Below are positions 1 to 12,200 of a stretch of DNA of 64,000 nt, one piece after another (position 1 is the stretch's first letter; the number at the start of each line of letters is the position of its first letter). Origin of the DNA: Turbatrix aceti. Taxonomy: Eukaryota; Nematoda; Chromadorea; Rhabditida; Panagrolaimidae. A program made the position numbers and the translations under genes. The stretch is from positions 2,795,600 to 2,859,599 of the forward strand of contig OZ017769.1 of NCBI GenBank assembly GCA_963969345.1, given 5' to 3'. Below the pieces are notes generated by a model. It worked only from the letters and a program-made list of their open reading frames with translations. It was not told the DNA's origin and did not search any database.

Positions 1-37
1 GTATTATATTTTTTTGGTCTCAAAAATGTAAACTTAC

Positions 38-3000
38 AGTACTGAACTTTATGAAAGCCTGAAACATTTCTGGAAAGGTTGGTGGCTTCGTAGGCGTTGT
101 CGGAAGCCGCTGCCATGTATCTCTCGGTGTATGTTGCGTCTGGAAATTAAAAAAAACTAATTCGCATTGCACCAAAAAAACTTACCATAATACTTGAAAT
201 TCGTGACGGGAGCCACGCTAGCAGCGCATTTGAAGATTCGTCTGCCGTTGTCCCGTTCGACGACCTTCGCAGCCACGAATCCTCCGTACGACCATCCCCA
301 GATAGCAGCCCGCTTGCGATCCAAAAATCTGTGTCTCGCGAAGAGGCGTCTCACCACTTCGATCTGATCGTCGACCTCCACGGTGCCGAGGGCGCCGTAG
401 ATCGGTGCCTTCTGTCGCCATCCACGATTGCCAGAACCCCTGCCGTCGATGAAGAGGACGATGTAGTGGGGGTTGGCTGCGAAGAAGATGTCTATGTTGT
501 TGGCCTGCCATTCCTGAGTCGCTTTTTGTGATCCTGGACCACCGTAGACGTCGACCAAGACGGGGTATCGCACGTCGTACGAAGTTTTGTCAAGTCCGGG
601 TGGAAGGAGCATTTTGACGTTGGCCACTAAAAAAATTATTGTACCGCCATAAATTTCCAAAAAAAAAGTTGAAACATACCGTAACCATTTTTAAGAGTCA
701 CGTTATCGTATTCAACAGTCGGAAGTCGTCCAGATGCCACCGTATGTTCGAGATACGGATTTCTACCGTATTCGTCCACTAAAATTTTTTTTTTCAGCAA
801 ATCAAAAAAAAATGTGTAACACTCACATTTCGAAAAATTACTAGCCACACTGGAGAGAAGGACATGCGGCGTGCCAGGGCCCTTGCAATTTAGAAACAAG
901 TACTCGCCCTTCGACGAAAACGAGCTCTCGTGGAATGTACAGTTGCTGGACGTGTTGCACGTGACGCAACGTGAAGCAAATCCACCCACGGAATGCGTGA
1001 CGAAAAGATGCCTCTGGCCTGGATCCGGCGCCGCAGCTGTGTAGTAAATCAGATCTCGGGCTGCGTCGTAGTGATTGATCTTGGTGACATCATATTCGCC
1101 GTGATCCAGGAATGACACCTTCGAAGTCGTCAAATCTGTCTAAATTTTTTTTTGATTTTTTTAGGATTTTTTTAGGATTATAAAAAACAAACCGAAACTG
1201 TGATCTTGGCGATCTGGGTGAAGATGTTGCCACTGGATCGCTGGTTTGGCATGAGTACAAAGTAGCTATCGGGTGTGGAATAACGAATACGGGTATCGTC
1301 CGGCTCGGCCCACAGCCGAATTCCGCCGATGTTGTATTGCTCTTCGTAGTTCTGGAAAAAAATCATATTAATGAAGTAAAAAAGTACGAACATCGCTGCA
1401 AAAACTGAAAAAAAACGATCAAAAATTGAAAAAGAAAGAAAAATATAGATATAAAAATTTCGTTGTAAGAACCGCAAAAATCGTAAAAGATTATCAGTAC
1501 GTTTTCGCAAAAGTAACAATATTTTTCCAAAAAATGTTACTTCGAGTAATAAATTTGACGTAAAATTTTTTGTTATTCCTCCAAAAATGGTGCATTTTCG
1601 TTTCGAAAACCCTAAAATTCTTCAAATACCAGAAATTTTTTTCAAACACTTTTTTTGCTGTTTCCATCAATTTTACGTTCTAAAAACCAACATACCGTTA
1701 CGCACGTGGCAGACTCATACGTGCAGAGCAACACCGACGTATGATTCTGGTACCTGTTGGCCCAGACAGTTGCAAGGACATTCTTTCCGTGCAGTGTGAT
1801 CCATCTCGCCGAAAACAGGTATACAATCAGCTCGGGTGTCCTCGATTGCAGGACAAAGGTGCGCGTCTCGGAGGTGGCTTTGTTCCACGCGTGAATGGTT
1901 ACGACCGGAAGACGCTGGGTGCCTGTCTTGGGATACGACTGCCGCCTCGTCTGGGGATACTGTAGCTTGCCGTAGTACGTGTATTCGACTTTGTCGACGA
2001 GTGAGTTGTCGATGGTCGCGTACGCCAGGATGATGCCATCTTTGCTCCACCAGTTTGCGCGACTCGTCTGCAGGATTTCCTCTTCGTAGAGCCAGTCTGC
2101 GACGCCGTTGAGGATGGTTTCGTTGCCGGTGGACGTGAGACGGCGGAATTCCTTGGTACCTGGGTGGGATTGGTAGTAGATGTCGTTGTCCAGAACGTAA
2201 ACCTAAAAAAACAAAAAAATTAGGATCCAAAATCAAAAAAAAAATTTTTAGGAAAAATTTTAAAATCAAATTTTTTTACATACAAAATCATTTCCGGTGG
2301 GATTCCAGTTGATGACCTGTATCGCCTCGTCTCCAGACTTGTTAGGGCCTATAGCTTCGAATGTTTTGTCCGCAGCTTCGAAAATTCGGTAAATCAGACG
2401 ACCACTTCGCTAAAAATTTTCTAATAATTTTACTTAATTTTATACAAAAAAATTTACCTTGGCGCCCGATGGAGCGTAACCAGTGAGCGCGTATTGCCTG
2501 TCGGGGGTCACCCAGATGACTGCTGGCTTGCCGTATCGGTTCTACAAAAAAATGTTATATTTATATTTATTTTGGCAGAAAAAAATTAAAGGCTCTGAAA
2601 AATTTTTCTAAAAATTTGAACAGTGAAAAAGTTTTTTGAACCTTTTAAAATTAAAAAAAAATGTGCAAAAAAAGGAAAAAAGTCTTGGGAAGCACAGATT
2701 TCGGTAGAAGAGCGTGCAATTTTTTTTACAGTTTTTATCGCTGAATTTTTCTAATTGTTTCTAGCATTTTTTCACTTTTTGTGTAATTATTTGTGGCTAA
2801 AAAATCGCCACCACGAAATTTACAAAATTTTCGTTTTCAATATTTTTTTGCGTTTTTTTCTGAATTATTTTTATTTTAATTATAATTATTTATTTTAAAA
2901 TTCACAGAGCCGCCAACAGTCTCATTTTTTTCAACCTATTTTTGTCTTTCCAGCACCGAAAAAAAAAACCAACCAATGATTCACTGTCCAGCAAAATCTT

Positions 3001-6000
3001 AGATCGCGGTGGATTCTTTGTGACATCAATGAGTGTCACGTTTTCATTATACCTGATACTGATGAACGAGTCACCGGCCCATTCCATGTCTTCGATGGGT
3101 GACATGAAAGCCGTGCCGACGAGTTCGTGCATCGGGATGGGTAGTTGAGGGATTGGCGATGCCTGGCCCACTAAAAAATGTTTTTCATTAAATTAAATTT
3201 ACCTGTTTACCTGTATTAACTCACGTGGGGTAAACAAAAGCATGGCAATAAGAATCATGCTGCAGAGTGTCAAAATGACGAGGAGAGCTGTTACAATTCC
3301 ACGCCAATTTCTCTGCTGGGGTGCAGATTCTACCAAGTCCTAAAAAAAAGTGTCGTATAGTCAGTCAGTCAGAAAGGTGAAGACAGGTGTGACCCATCCC
3401 GATTTATGCAAATATTATATTTTCCCAAAACAGATAAACAACATGCATCATAGTCTTGGTATACCCCAACTTCTCCACCACCGCCGGCAGGACCGCTAAC
3501 GGAGCGTGAAGCCGCAAGCATCTCCGGTTAGGGATGGATCGTGAGTGGCGGGGTGGCGGGCTGGCTCGTTTGTTCTTCGTTCTCCGTTCTTGCAAAAGGC
3601 TCTGTCTCGCCTATGGTATGCTCCTCCTCCTCTTCTTGTTCACCGTGGCGGTGGAGACAAAACAGACGACCGACCAGGTAGGTCACTGCCGACCTTCGCC
3701 TCAAATCACACATTTTGACAAGCGAACCATGACACGACCCCGACTTGCCTCGCGAGGCCTCGTCCCTCAATACTAGGCGTCACGAAGGTCGGTTGTACAG
3801 AAATAAATATGTTGATCGGAGCAAGGACAAGGCAAAAAATGTTTTCTGACAAAAAAAAAGAAGTATGGGCAAGAAATATTTTTTGGGGTATGGGTGGCCT
3901 AGACATTTTTTTTTACGTTTTTGATGACAGGTGTTCGGAGCCCGATTTTTATCAGGCTCAACAAAAAAATTTTTGCGGCAACATTATAATGTACACAACA
4001 TGCCACCTTTCTGCTGGATTTCAGATGGTCTCGAGTGGAATATTGGTTTTTTCCACTCAAGACCTTATAAAATTGTTTTTTTACATTTTTGTTGATTTTA
4101 ATTTTTTTTCCAAAAAATTGCAACAGTGTTTTTAACAATATTTTTTTCAAAAATCACTAGACTGTAACGGCCCGCAGCGAAAATGCTCCTTTCCTGTAAA
4201 AATGTCGATCGAGACAATCAATCACCCGTCCGAAAAGTTTTTACGTTTTTTGAGAATCGTATAGTGATAATTTTTTAACAAAGACCAACAAAAAAAAATA
4301 AAAATAAAGTATGTAAATAAAAAAATCAAATCAAATTATGAACGCAGGATTTTATTAATTCAACAAGCACGGAGCTGTTCAATTGTCCAATCTCAAAAAC
4401 GTGCGAACGACGTAATCTTGAACCCTCCCCGTTCACCGGTCGTTTTGTCTACGGCGTTCCCAGAGGACTCAAAAACCAATTAAAATTTCTATAGTTTAAT
4501 ATCAAAAAATATATAGTTAACAGCTGTTGGTTTATGCATAATTAATAATAAAAAAAATATATAAATGTGTATAAAAGCATATAATAATTTATTATTATTG
4601 TTGTGCAATTTTTGATGAAGTTAGAGCAAAGTTCGAATTGGGTTCAAAACGACAAACACGACAAAAAAAAGTATTTTCGGGTGCCCGAAGATTTCGATTA
4701 CGGTGTAGAGTTTGAGGAATGCATAAAATTTGGTCAATTTACCTTAGAAAAAAATTTTTCTCGCAGGATTTTTTTTGTAACTTTTATGGACAATTTTTTT
4801 AAACTGAAAAAAAATACTGTTTTTTTTCATTTTTTACCGGTTCTCCAAAAAAGCTCTTGCTAAATTTTTGCACCACAGTTTTTCGGTTCAAATTTATTAT
4901 ACTTTTCCGAACCCTGTGAAATTTTTCTGAACAACGAAAAAAAATAGCTAACCGGAAAAAAAGATGAACCATCTCATTTTTAAATAAATTTTAGAAAGAA
5001 ATAAAAAATTCCCTGACCGCGTCGATAATAAATACCAACTAAATATTGGAACACTTTGAAGTTAAAATAATACTACAAACTCAGGAATCGTTAAGGATTT
5101 AAAAGCAAAACAAATACCATCTGTCAGCCTATGTGCAAGCATAAAATTTAAAAAACTGCCAGTTTGCAAAAACCAAAAAATAACAAAGTATCAATCAAGC
5201 CGACGTTTAAAAAAGTCCGCTGACAAAGAGTGCCGTTTTCCACGTACAGAATGCCCGCCGGGGTTGTGTTTTTTGCAGGCGTTTTGAAAGCTTAAAAATT
5301 TGAAAGTCAAAAGCAAAAACGAAAAAAAAAATTGGGGCGTTCTGCTAACTACTAGCTAGCTCGCTTCCTACGCCCCTGCAGCCCGAAAAGTCAGTCAAAG
5401 GTCAGAAGTAACTAATAACAACCCCTGGCATTCCGGGGAGGCATTAAATCGTGAAACGACCCTAATAAGGAGACAGACAACCCTCTCATTGTACTGTCTC
5501 CGGCGTGCTCAAAGTGCCGAGGAGGGCATTTGAGGAGTGCCCCAAGCACGCAAAAATGCCAGCAGACTAACCAGCGAACTTTGCTTAATGCCCTCCACGC
5601 CGGAGGACATGGGGTGTGACATGAACAATTAGACATTATGTATACGTATCATATGCCATCTATGTATGTGATAAATAATTTAAAAGGTCGTCGTTGAAAA
5701 CAAATATGATGAAAAGTTCAAAGCAAACTTTATAATTCCAGAACAAAAATATCAGAAACAAATTGTGTGCCCAGATGAAATAAATCAACTAAGAACTGAG
5801 AATCAGTGTCAATCTTCTCAAAAAAAATCTCAGAAAAAAAATTACATGTTCCTAAAAAACAGAAAATTCGGATGCATTCCGTGAAGACAACCTACAATTA
5901 AACAGAAGAAAACCCTGAAGAAATATTTATCCTCTTACTAAATTTTCCAGATGTCGTAAAAATCACTTTCAATTTCTTATTCCATTTTTATGATTTCTCG

Positions 6001-7579
6001 AAAAAAATTTATGAGACGAAAATAATTTTTTTATTGGTCGAAAAAAATAATTGTGATTGGTCTGCAATCAGAAATCTCAGGAATGATCATTTACAGTGAC
6101 AAAAATTGTGGTTACTGTAAATTTTTTGAGATTTAGAAAATTAACTGCCTAATTGATTCGAGATTTGTGTCAATTAGGCCCAAAAATCTCAGGTGCGTCC
6201 TATTTTGTGGTTCATTTAAAAATTAGTTTTATGCCATTTTTACGGCTAAAATTTTAGATACGTATCAAAAATTCCATTATAATGATGAATACTCGTATTG
6301 ACAAAATTATATGTACTAACTGCTCACGCACCCCCCGTATTTTTGATAAATTTATGCTGACAAAAGTTTCAAGAAGTTTAGAATATTCATTCTTTAAACC
6401 TTTTTTCGCATTTTGCGAATATTTAATATGTATCTTAAATTTTTAAACGTAAAAATGGCATAAAACTGATTTTTAAATGGACCATAAAATAGGACGCACC
6501 TGAAATTTTTGGGCCTAATTGACGCGAATCTCGAATCAATTAGGCAGTTGATTTTTTAAATCTCAAAAAATTTACAGTAACCACAATTTTTGTCATGAAT
6601 TATAACAGTGAGAAAATTTTTTTGTCCTTAACAGTGCATAAAAAACGTTTTTCAAAGTTTCTATTCCCACGGCAGAGAATGTCAACAGAACAAAAATTAT
6701 ACGTGAAACTAGCACATCCAACTTCCTCAAAACAAATCCGAGCTAAGAATAACCACCCTAACATGTCTCAAAATCGTGTGTTCATAGACAGGAAGGACAC
6801 GACGCATCCGTTCGTTTCACAAGTTGTCCCCAAGTAGTGAGATTGGCCTGGCGACAGTCGTGGAGGAGTCAAGTCAAGTTGTGCAAAGTGAGACACTTGC
6901 GTGGTGCTACTCTATCCGGCTTGCTGGCCCAAAAACATGTGTCAGCGCTGTCAATTAGCGATTAATTGGTTTCATTGCCTCCTTGAGAGCTCGCTGCAAC
7001 CCCAACAACCGTGCCTATACCGGTGAGCTCAGTTTGCAATAATCTGTGCCCCAGGTGATGGTTGTGGTGATCGGTAAGTGTCATTTTGTCCTTTGTCAGG
7101 TGAATTCTGCTTTTGACCCCAAAATATTAGTACTTTCGAATTTTTCTTAAATTTAGAACAAAAAAACCGTTGTTCTAAAAAGTCGTAAAATTCGAGATTG
7201 CATCCGAATTTTACATCCAAAAAATTTTGAGCTTGTTTTTTTATATTTTTCCTCCGCAAATCCTTAAAAACGACTTCAAAACGCGTAAACATGTGCATAA
7301 ATTTTTATTCTCTATCGATTTCCCATATCAAATAATTCAATAACCCCGCGAACAAGAAAAAAGAAAACAACAACCATCTGGCGTTTTTGTTCCATTCCCA
7401 TTTTTTTACCGTTTGGTCCAAAAAAAATCAATAGATCCTTACCGATATTCCCGAACTTACATCATCGCCTGCAAGCAGGTCAAGTTCCTTGAGACCGGAC
7501 ATTTCGACCAAGTCGCCGTTGGCATTCACACGAGTCTTCCGTGAGTCGTTGACCGGCGAGGAAAGCAGGCCAGAGTAGG
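38..7579 (-). CDS. Dipeptidyl-peptidase IV-family membrane protein (S9B), 3' part off the left edge
   Basis: Type II membrane serine exopeptidase of the DPP4/6/10 family. Exons read on the minus strand: 7461-7579, 3225-3339, 2974-3170, 2458-2541, 2284-2409, 1696-2202, 1193-1351, 827-1139, 680-778, 186-626, 38-139; from the ATG at 7502 they stay in frame for about 728 residues and then leave the window. Seen: a short cytoplasmic tail; a TM segment (about residues 24-47) introduced by QRNWRG, close to the anchor of DPP6/DPP10; the beta-propeller motif WLYEEEI, whose paired Glu bind the substrate N-terminus in DPP4; the nucleophile motif GWSYGG; and YTERYM downstream. The catalytic Asp and His would lie beyond position 1. 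Vertebrate DPP6/10 have lost the Ser, whereas this copy keeps it, so it may be an active enzyme. The 7461-7579 exon is open upstream of its ATG and could instead be internal, behind a poor AATAAG acceptor. Family call secure; orthology (dpf-type) inferred. Confidence 0.9.
4027..4064. repeat. Hairpin with GGTCTCGAG-type arms
   Basis: Arms 4027-4040 and 4051-4064 are reverse complements apart from one base, with a 10-nt loop. The arm motif GGTCTCGAG recurs in a perfect hairpin at 51397-51433, and CGAGACC recurs in direct repeats near 50.02-50.21 kb. Confidence 0.7.
6097..6595. repeat. Fold-back (inverted-repeat) element, about 0.5 kb
   Basis: Two long arms, about 6097-6275 and 6425-6595, are imperfect reverse complements with long shared stretches such as AGGTGCGTCCTATTTT. 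They enclose an AT-rich loop of about 150 nt. No open frame and no clear target-site duplication is visible. This architecture fits a non-autonomous fold-back or MITE-type element. It sits inside the large dipeptidyl-peptidase intron, so on the host transcript it would form a long hairpin. Confidence 0.8.
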
Positions 7580-9298
7580 CTTATTTTTCTCGGGGAGTCC
7601 AAATATTTTATCTAATACGTGTCCGCTCCTAAAGACAGCAATTTATTAGTCGACCCGAGTCGGAAGTAAATTAACGAGACCCGGCACGCGAGGCCTGCAT
7701 CGACTGGCTCCCCACCAAAAACAAAGTTGACAAAAAATAACAAATCGCACAAAAAAAGTCAAAAGACAAAAAAAAAACAGAATTCTGAGGTTCGCATGAA
7801 CTCGAAAGCTTCACGGTCATCGGATGCAACGTGAACGACTCAGGCGGAGGCCACCACCACGCATCATTGCGCGCCGTCACAAATTTTGCCACTCAGAGTT
7901 ATAATAGAGGCAAAAAAACCCCAGACCAGGCGGGTGGCTGGCTGTCAGCTTGGCTTGCGGTGCTCTTCGTCCTCCTTCCTCGCTGCCGTCTTCGTTGGCC
8001 ATCATTTTCATTTTCATTTTGTCCAGTCCTCCTCGTCTGACATTCTATTTCTCTCTCCCTGTTTCACTCTCGTGGATAAAAAAAACTGCGTGCTTTGCGG
8101 GCCCGGCATTCTTTGTCGAGAGTTAGTTAGCAATTTTGCCCTGCGGCAAGGCAGCAGAAAACGAAGGCATTTCTGCTGGTCGTTTTCATCCAGAAAAGGC
8201 AAGAAAAACACATTTGACTGTCAGGATGGCTTTTAATCACGATTTTCCGCTTTGTTGAAGGTTTGGACAAAAAAATGAGTGCGTTCCGGAGCCTTTTCTC
8301 GATGAAAAGTGGTAATTGGTACCTGTCCGTCTGGCCACTTATCCGTCCACCAAAATATTTTATGTGCCATCTGTCAAATCTGCCAGAAAGAATTACAAAG
8401 TTTACAAGTTTTTTACAAGTTTTCTTCCTTGTCAAAGAAAATAAAGCATGCCTGGAAAAATTTTAAATGAACACTAAAAAATATCAATCTGCATCTAAGC
8501 ACCTGTCATGTTTAAAATTTTTCTTCCTGCAACAAGATCTCTTTCTCACGCCAACTTTCATCCAGAAAATCGACCGAGCATGACTAACAAATGAAAAAAG
8601 AAACAAAAAACATTTAGACCAAATCGAGTGTGTTGGCTGCAAAAAGTGTAATTAATTAGTTCGTATCACCACTCTGATTTGTTCCCTCCTCTTTTTCTTC
8701 ATCCTCTGTTATGAATAACGAAATCGAAAATTTTGCATCAAAATCGAAACCGAAGCCGGATCTAATACAGCTCGTATGTATATCCTCCACACGGTGCAGC
8801 AGAGTCATCGTTGTCACACTTGCCTTCTTCCTGCCCCCTAATCATCCGAGGAGTGAAAAAAAAAGATCTGGTACGATACAACAAACAAAAAGCGTTTAGC
8901 ACACGCTTTTCAAAATTAAAATGAGGCCAGTTTGCGGGCTGACCGCTGTATCGCGCTCAGTCATCTCTATCTCCTTTTTTCGGCGATCCACAGTGACGAC
9001 TGCGACAACACCTCTCACGCACATACACACAAACGCTACCGGCGGTCGAGTTCATCTCCTTTATCCAGTCCTCCGCATTCACTGGGTCGGGTCTATTGTT
9101 CTGCAATTTATCCACCCCTCCCTCCCACTTCATCCCCTCAAGACAATCAAAAATCCATCTAATGCTTCTAATTTCACTGACCACTTTACATTTCCAATAA
9201 CACGCTCTTTCATCCTGTTCCGGTCTTGAATTGTACATTGATTGCCCGTCTATCCGCCAGCAAAGGTGATCAGGCTGCCAACGGCATTACCGATCACC
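7580..9298. other. Intergenic region between divergent genes
   Basis: Upstream of both the dipeptidyl-peptidase gene (minus) and the ZP-domain gene (plus). Only short overlapping frames occur on both strands (for example 7886-8236, 8921-9229, and 8957-9238 minus). None has conserved motifs or coherent splice signals. It probably contains promoters and 5' leaders for both genes; I cannot place a TATA box or transcription start. Confidence 0.5.
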
Positions 9299-12200
9299 AT
9301 GGCCCGCGGCCCTTTGCTTATCCTCATCGTCTCCCACTTTGGAATCGCCTTCAATCAGTGGGCACCGTCGAGATTCTTCCAACCTGCCAGTCAACATCAG
9401 CAACTTAACCAGGCGCTTGCTAATTACAACAGGGGGTACGTGCAACCACCTGTGACTCCTAATCCCTATCGGCCTCCGGATCCCCTTCTGCGGCCCGAGT
9501 ACCAGAACCAGCCTTATTACCCCTATCAATATGGTGGCCCCCAGCCTCCGCCACCGTTGAATGGCTTACGACCCCCTACCGGGGGTTTCGGTGCTCCTCC
9601 GGGGTCTAACTACAATGCTCCACCTGGCAACAACTATCAGGCTCCTCCACCGAAGGTGTATCCTGGGATTTCGATCTACGAGCCGCACAACACAGCAGGT
9701 AACAAAAAACCGACGTTTCTGATGAGCTCAGGAAACAAGGCTACATTCGGTCCGGGTACGCCGACACATTTTCCAGGACCCAGTATCAGTACTTCTTTCA
9801 TTAATTATCCTCCGCCGAATCCTGTTCCTGTGCAGATCCGTCCGCCTTCTGCTTATCGTAAGTTACTTGACTCAAATCCATGTTAGCCTAATGTCTTGTA
9901 AAAATTTCAGAAGCCCCTCCCGGCCCCTACGAGTACGGTTACACCGCACAACCTCCTAACCCTTATGAAAATCCGCCTCCTCTAATCCCTCGAATCCCGG
10001 GAACCGAATACAACACACCCTGGGGCCCGAAAACAGAAACCACGAATCCATACGAAGTCGACACGCCTCCGACGACAACGACAGAATCTCCAGAAAACGG
10101 ATACAAGCCGAGAAAACCGTCTCCGTTGCCTCTACCTGTTCCACCGTACAAGGAAGTGCCCCCTTACGGTGGTGAGACCACCGCGCCACCGTATGAGACG
10201 ACTTCGTACACGCCAATCGAAGTTCGTCCGTCTAGAACAACACCATCTGCTTATGAGATTACACCTCCTTATCACGAAACAGGATACTCCCCGGCTCCTA
10301 ACAAACCACCAAGTCCGCCAGCACCTCCACCCCCTGAGAGCTACAAGCCAAATCCCTACGAAGAGAATGTTCCGCCTCCGCAGCCTCCCTACGTGCCGAA
10401 TCCCTATGAAGTACCACTACCGGAAATTCCGGGAGTGGAAACTGCAACTCCTCCTCGTGCGTCGCCACCGCCGACCTATGGCACGCCAGCGCCACCAGGA
10501 CCAATTCCACCTGGAGTCATCACGTTTTCGATTCCGACACCTCCGCCGGGGCCTGTTCCGTCCATTCCGGGACAGCCTCAACCTCCATCACCTCCGGGTC
10601 CTACAGCAGCACCGCCATTCCCTCCGTTCATTCCGGGCCGGCCGTTTATTCCACCTCAGCCACCGGTTCAGCCAGGAACGCAGCCACCTTTTATTCCGGG
10701 ACAACCACAGCCAAGGCCTACTCCTCCTCCACAGCCACCTGTGATCCCTGGCCAGCCCCAGCCACCGCAGCCACCAGGTGAACGAACGCCACCACCCGAA
10801 GAGGAGATTCCAGAGACTCAGCCTACATCGCCGCCAGGTATACGAACACCCCCACCTGAGACTGATGTACCGGAAGAGCGTCCTACCCCACCGCCACCCC
10901 GAACACCCCCACCAGAAGAAGAAATTCCGGAGGAAGAAATTCCTGAGATTCCAGAACAGCCTCAGCCTTCGCCACCTCCAGGTGTCCGGACGCCACCACC
11001 CGAGGAAGAGATACCTGAGACGCTGCCTCCTTTGATTCCATCACCAACCTTCCGGCCGCCGCCGTTCGTTCCGGGTGGTCCTCCTCCAGGTGGTCGAACG
11101 CCTCCTCCAGAAGAAGAAATTCCGGAGACACAACCTACGCCAAGACCACCGTTCATTCCAGGTGGACCCCCACCTGGTTTCAAAACACCGCCGCCTGAAG
11201 AGGAATTCCCGGAAACTCAGCCTACACCACCTCAGGGAATTCGGACACCCCCACCTGAGACCGATGTACCTGAAGGTACGCCTACACAACCCCCGCCGAG
11301 AACACCTCCACCGGAAGAAGAGTTCCCTGAAACTCAACCTCCATCGATTCCTGGTCAACCCCAACCGCCACCAGGTGGACCTCCTCCAGGCGGTCAAACG
11401 CCTCCACCTGAAGAGGAAATACCCGAGACACCACCTCCCTTTATTCCTGGTCAGCCTCAGCCGCCTTCTCCACCCGGTGGACGTACGCCGCCACCTGAAG
11501 AAGAGCTACCGGAGACGCCTCCACCTGTTCCACCGTTTATTCCTGGACAACCGCCACCGGGAATTCGAACGCCTCCACCTGAAGAAGAAATTCCGGAAAC
11601 TCAACCTACACCGCGTCCAACGCCATTCATTCCTGGCGGACCTCAAACACGACCTCCTCCTCCTGGAATTCGAACACCTCCTCCTGAAGAAGAATTTCCA
11701 GAAACCCAACCACCTTTGATTCCTGGAGGTCCTCCACCAGGATCCAGGACTCCACCACCGGAGGTAGAAATTCCGGAAACGCGACCGACACCTCCATCGG
11801 GCATTCGAACTCCGCCACCTGAAAAAGAACTCCCGGAAACCCCATCGCCGTCGATACCTGGGCAGCCTCAGCCATCGCCTCCACCAGGTGAACGAACACC
11901 ACCGCCTGAAGAGGAATTCCCCGAGACTCAGCCTACTTCGCCACCGGGTATCCGAACACCGCCACCTGAGACTGATGTGCCGGAAGGACGTCCTACACCG
12001 CCGTCGTTGAGAACACCCCCACCGGAAGAAGAATTCCCTGAAACTCAACCTCCATCGATTCCTGGACAACCCCAACCGCCACCAGGTAGACCTCCTCCGG
12101 GCGGCCGAACGCCCCCACCTGAGGAAGAAATACCTGAAACGCCACCTTCATTGATTCCTGGTCAACCTCAGCCGTCACCAACTCCAATACCTCCGTTTGT

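Larger units (their letters stand above)
3340..7460 (-). other. 4.1 kb intron of the dipeptidyl-peptidase gene
   Basis: No convincing exon was found between the phase-0 donor at 7460 and the acceptor next to 3340. The stretch is AT-rich with A/T homopolymers. It contains a 14-nt-arm hairpin at 4027-4064, a GC-richer patch at about 5340-5640 that holds an unsupported 74-codon minus-strand frame, and the fold-back repeat at 6097-6595. Open frames here (for example 4603-4863 and 7029-7298) are low-complexity and look accidental. A more distal promoter or alternative first exons could lie at 3400-3800, but nothing decides this. Confidence 0.6.

Noticed and set aside
5412..5636. 74-codon Cys-containing minus frame in the peptidase intron
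   Set aside because: No signal peptide, splice sites or similarity; the patch is merely less AT-rich than its surroundings.
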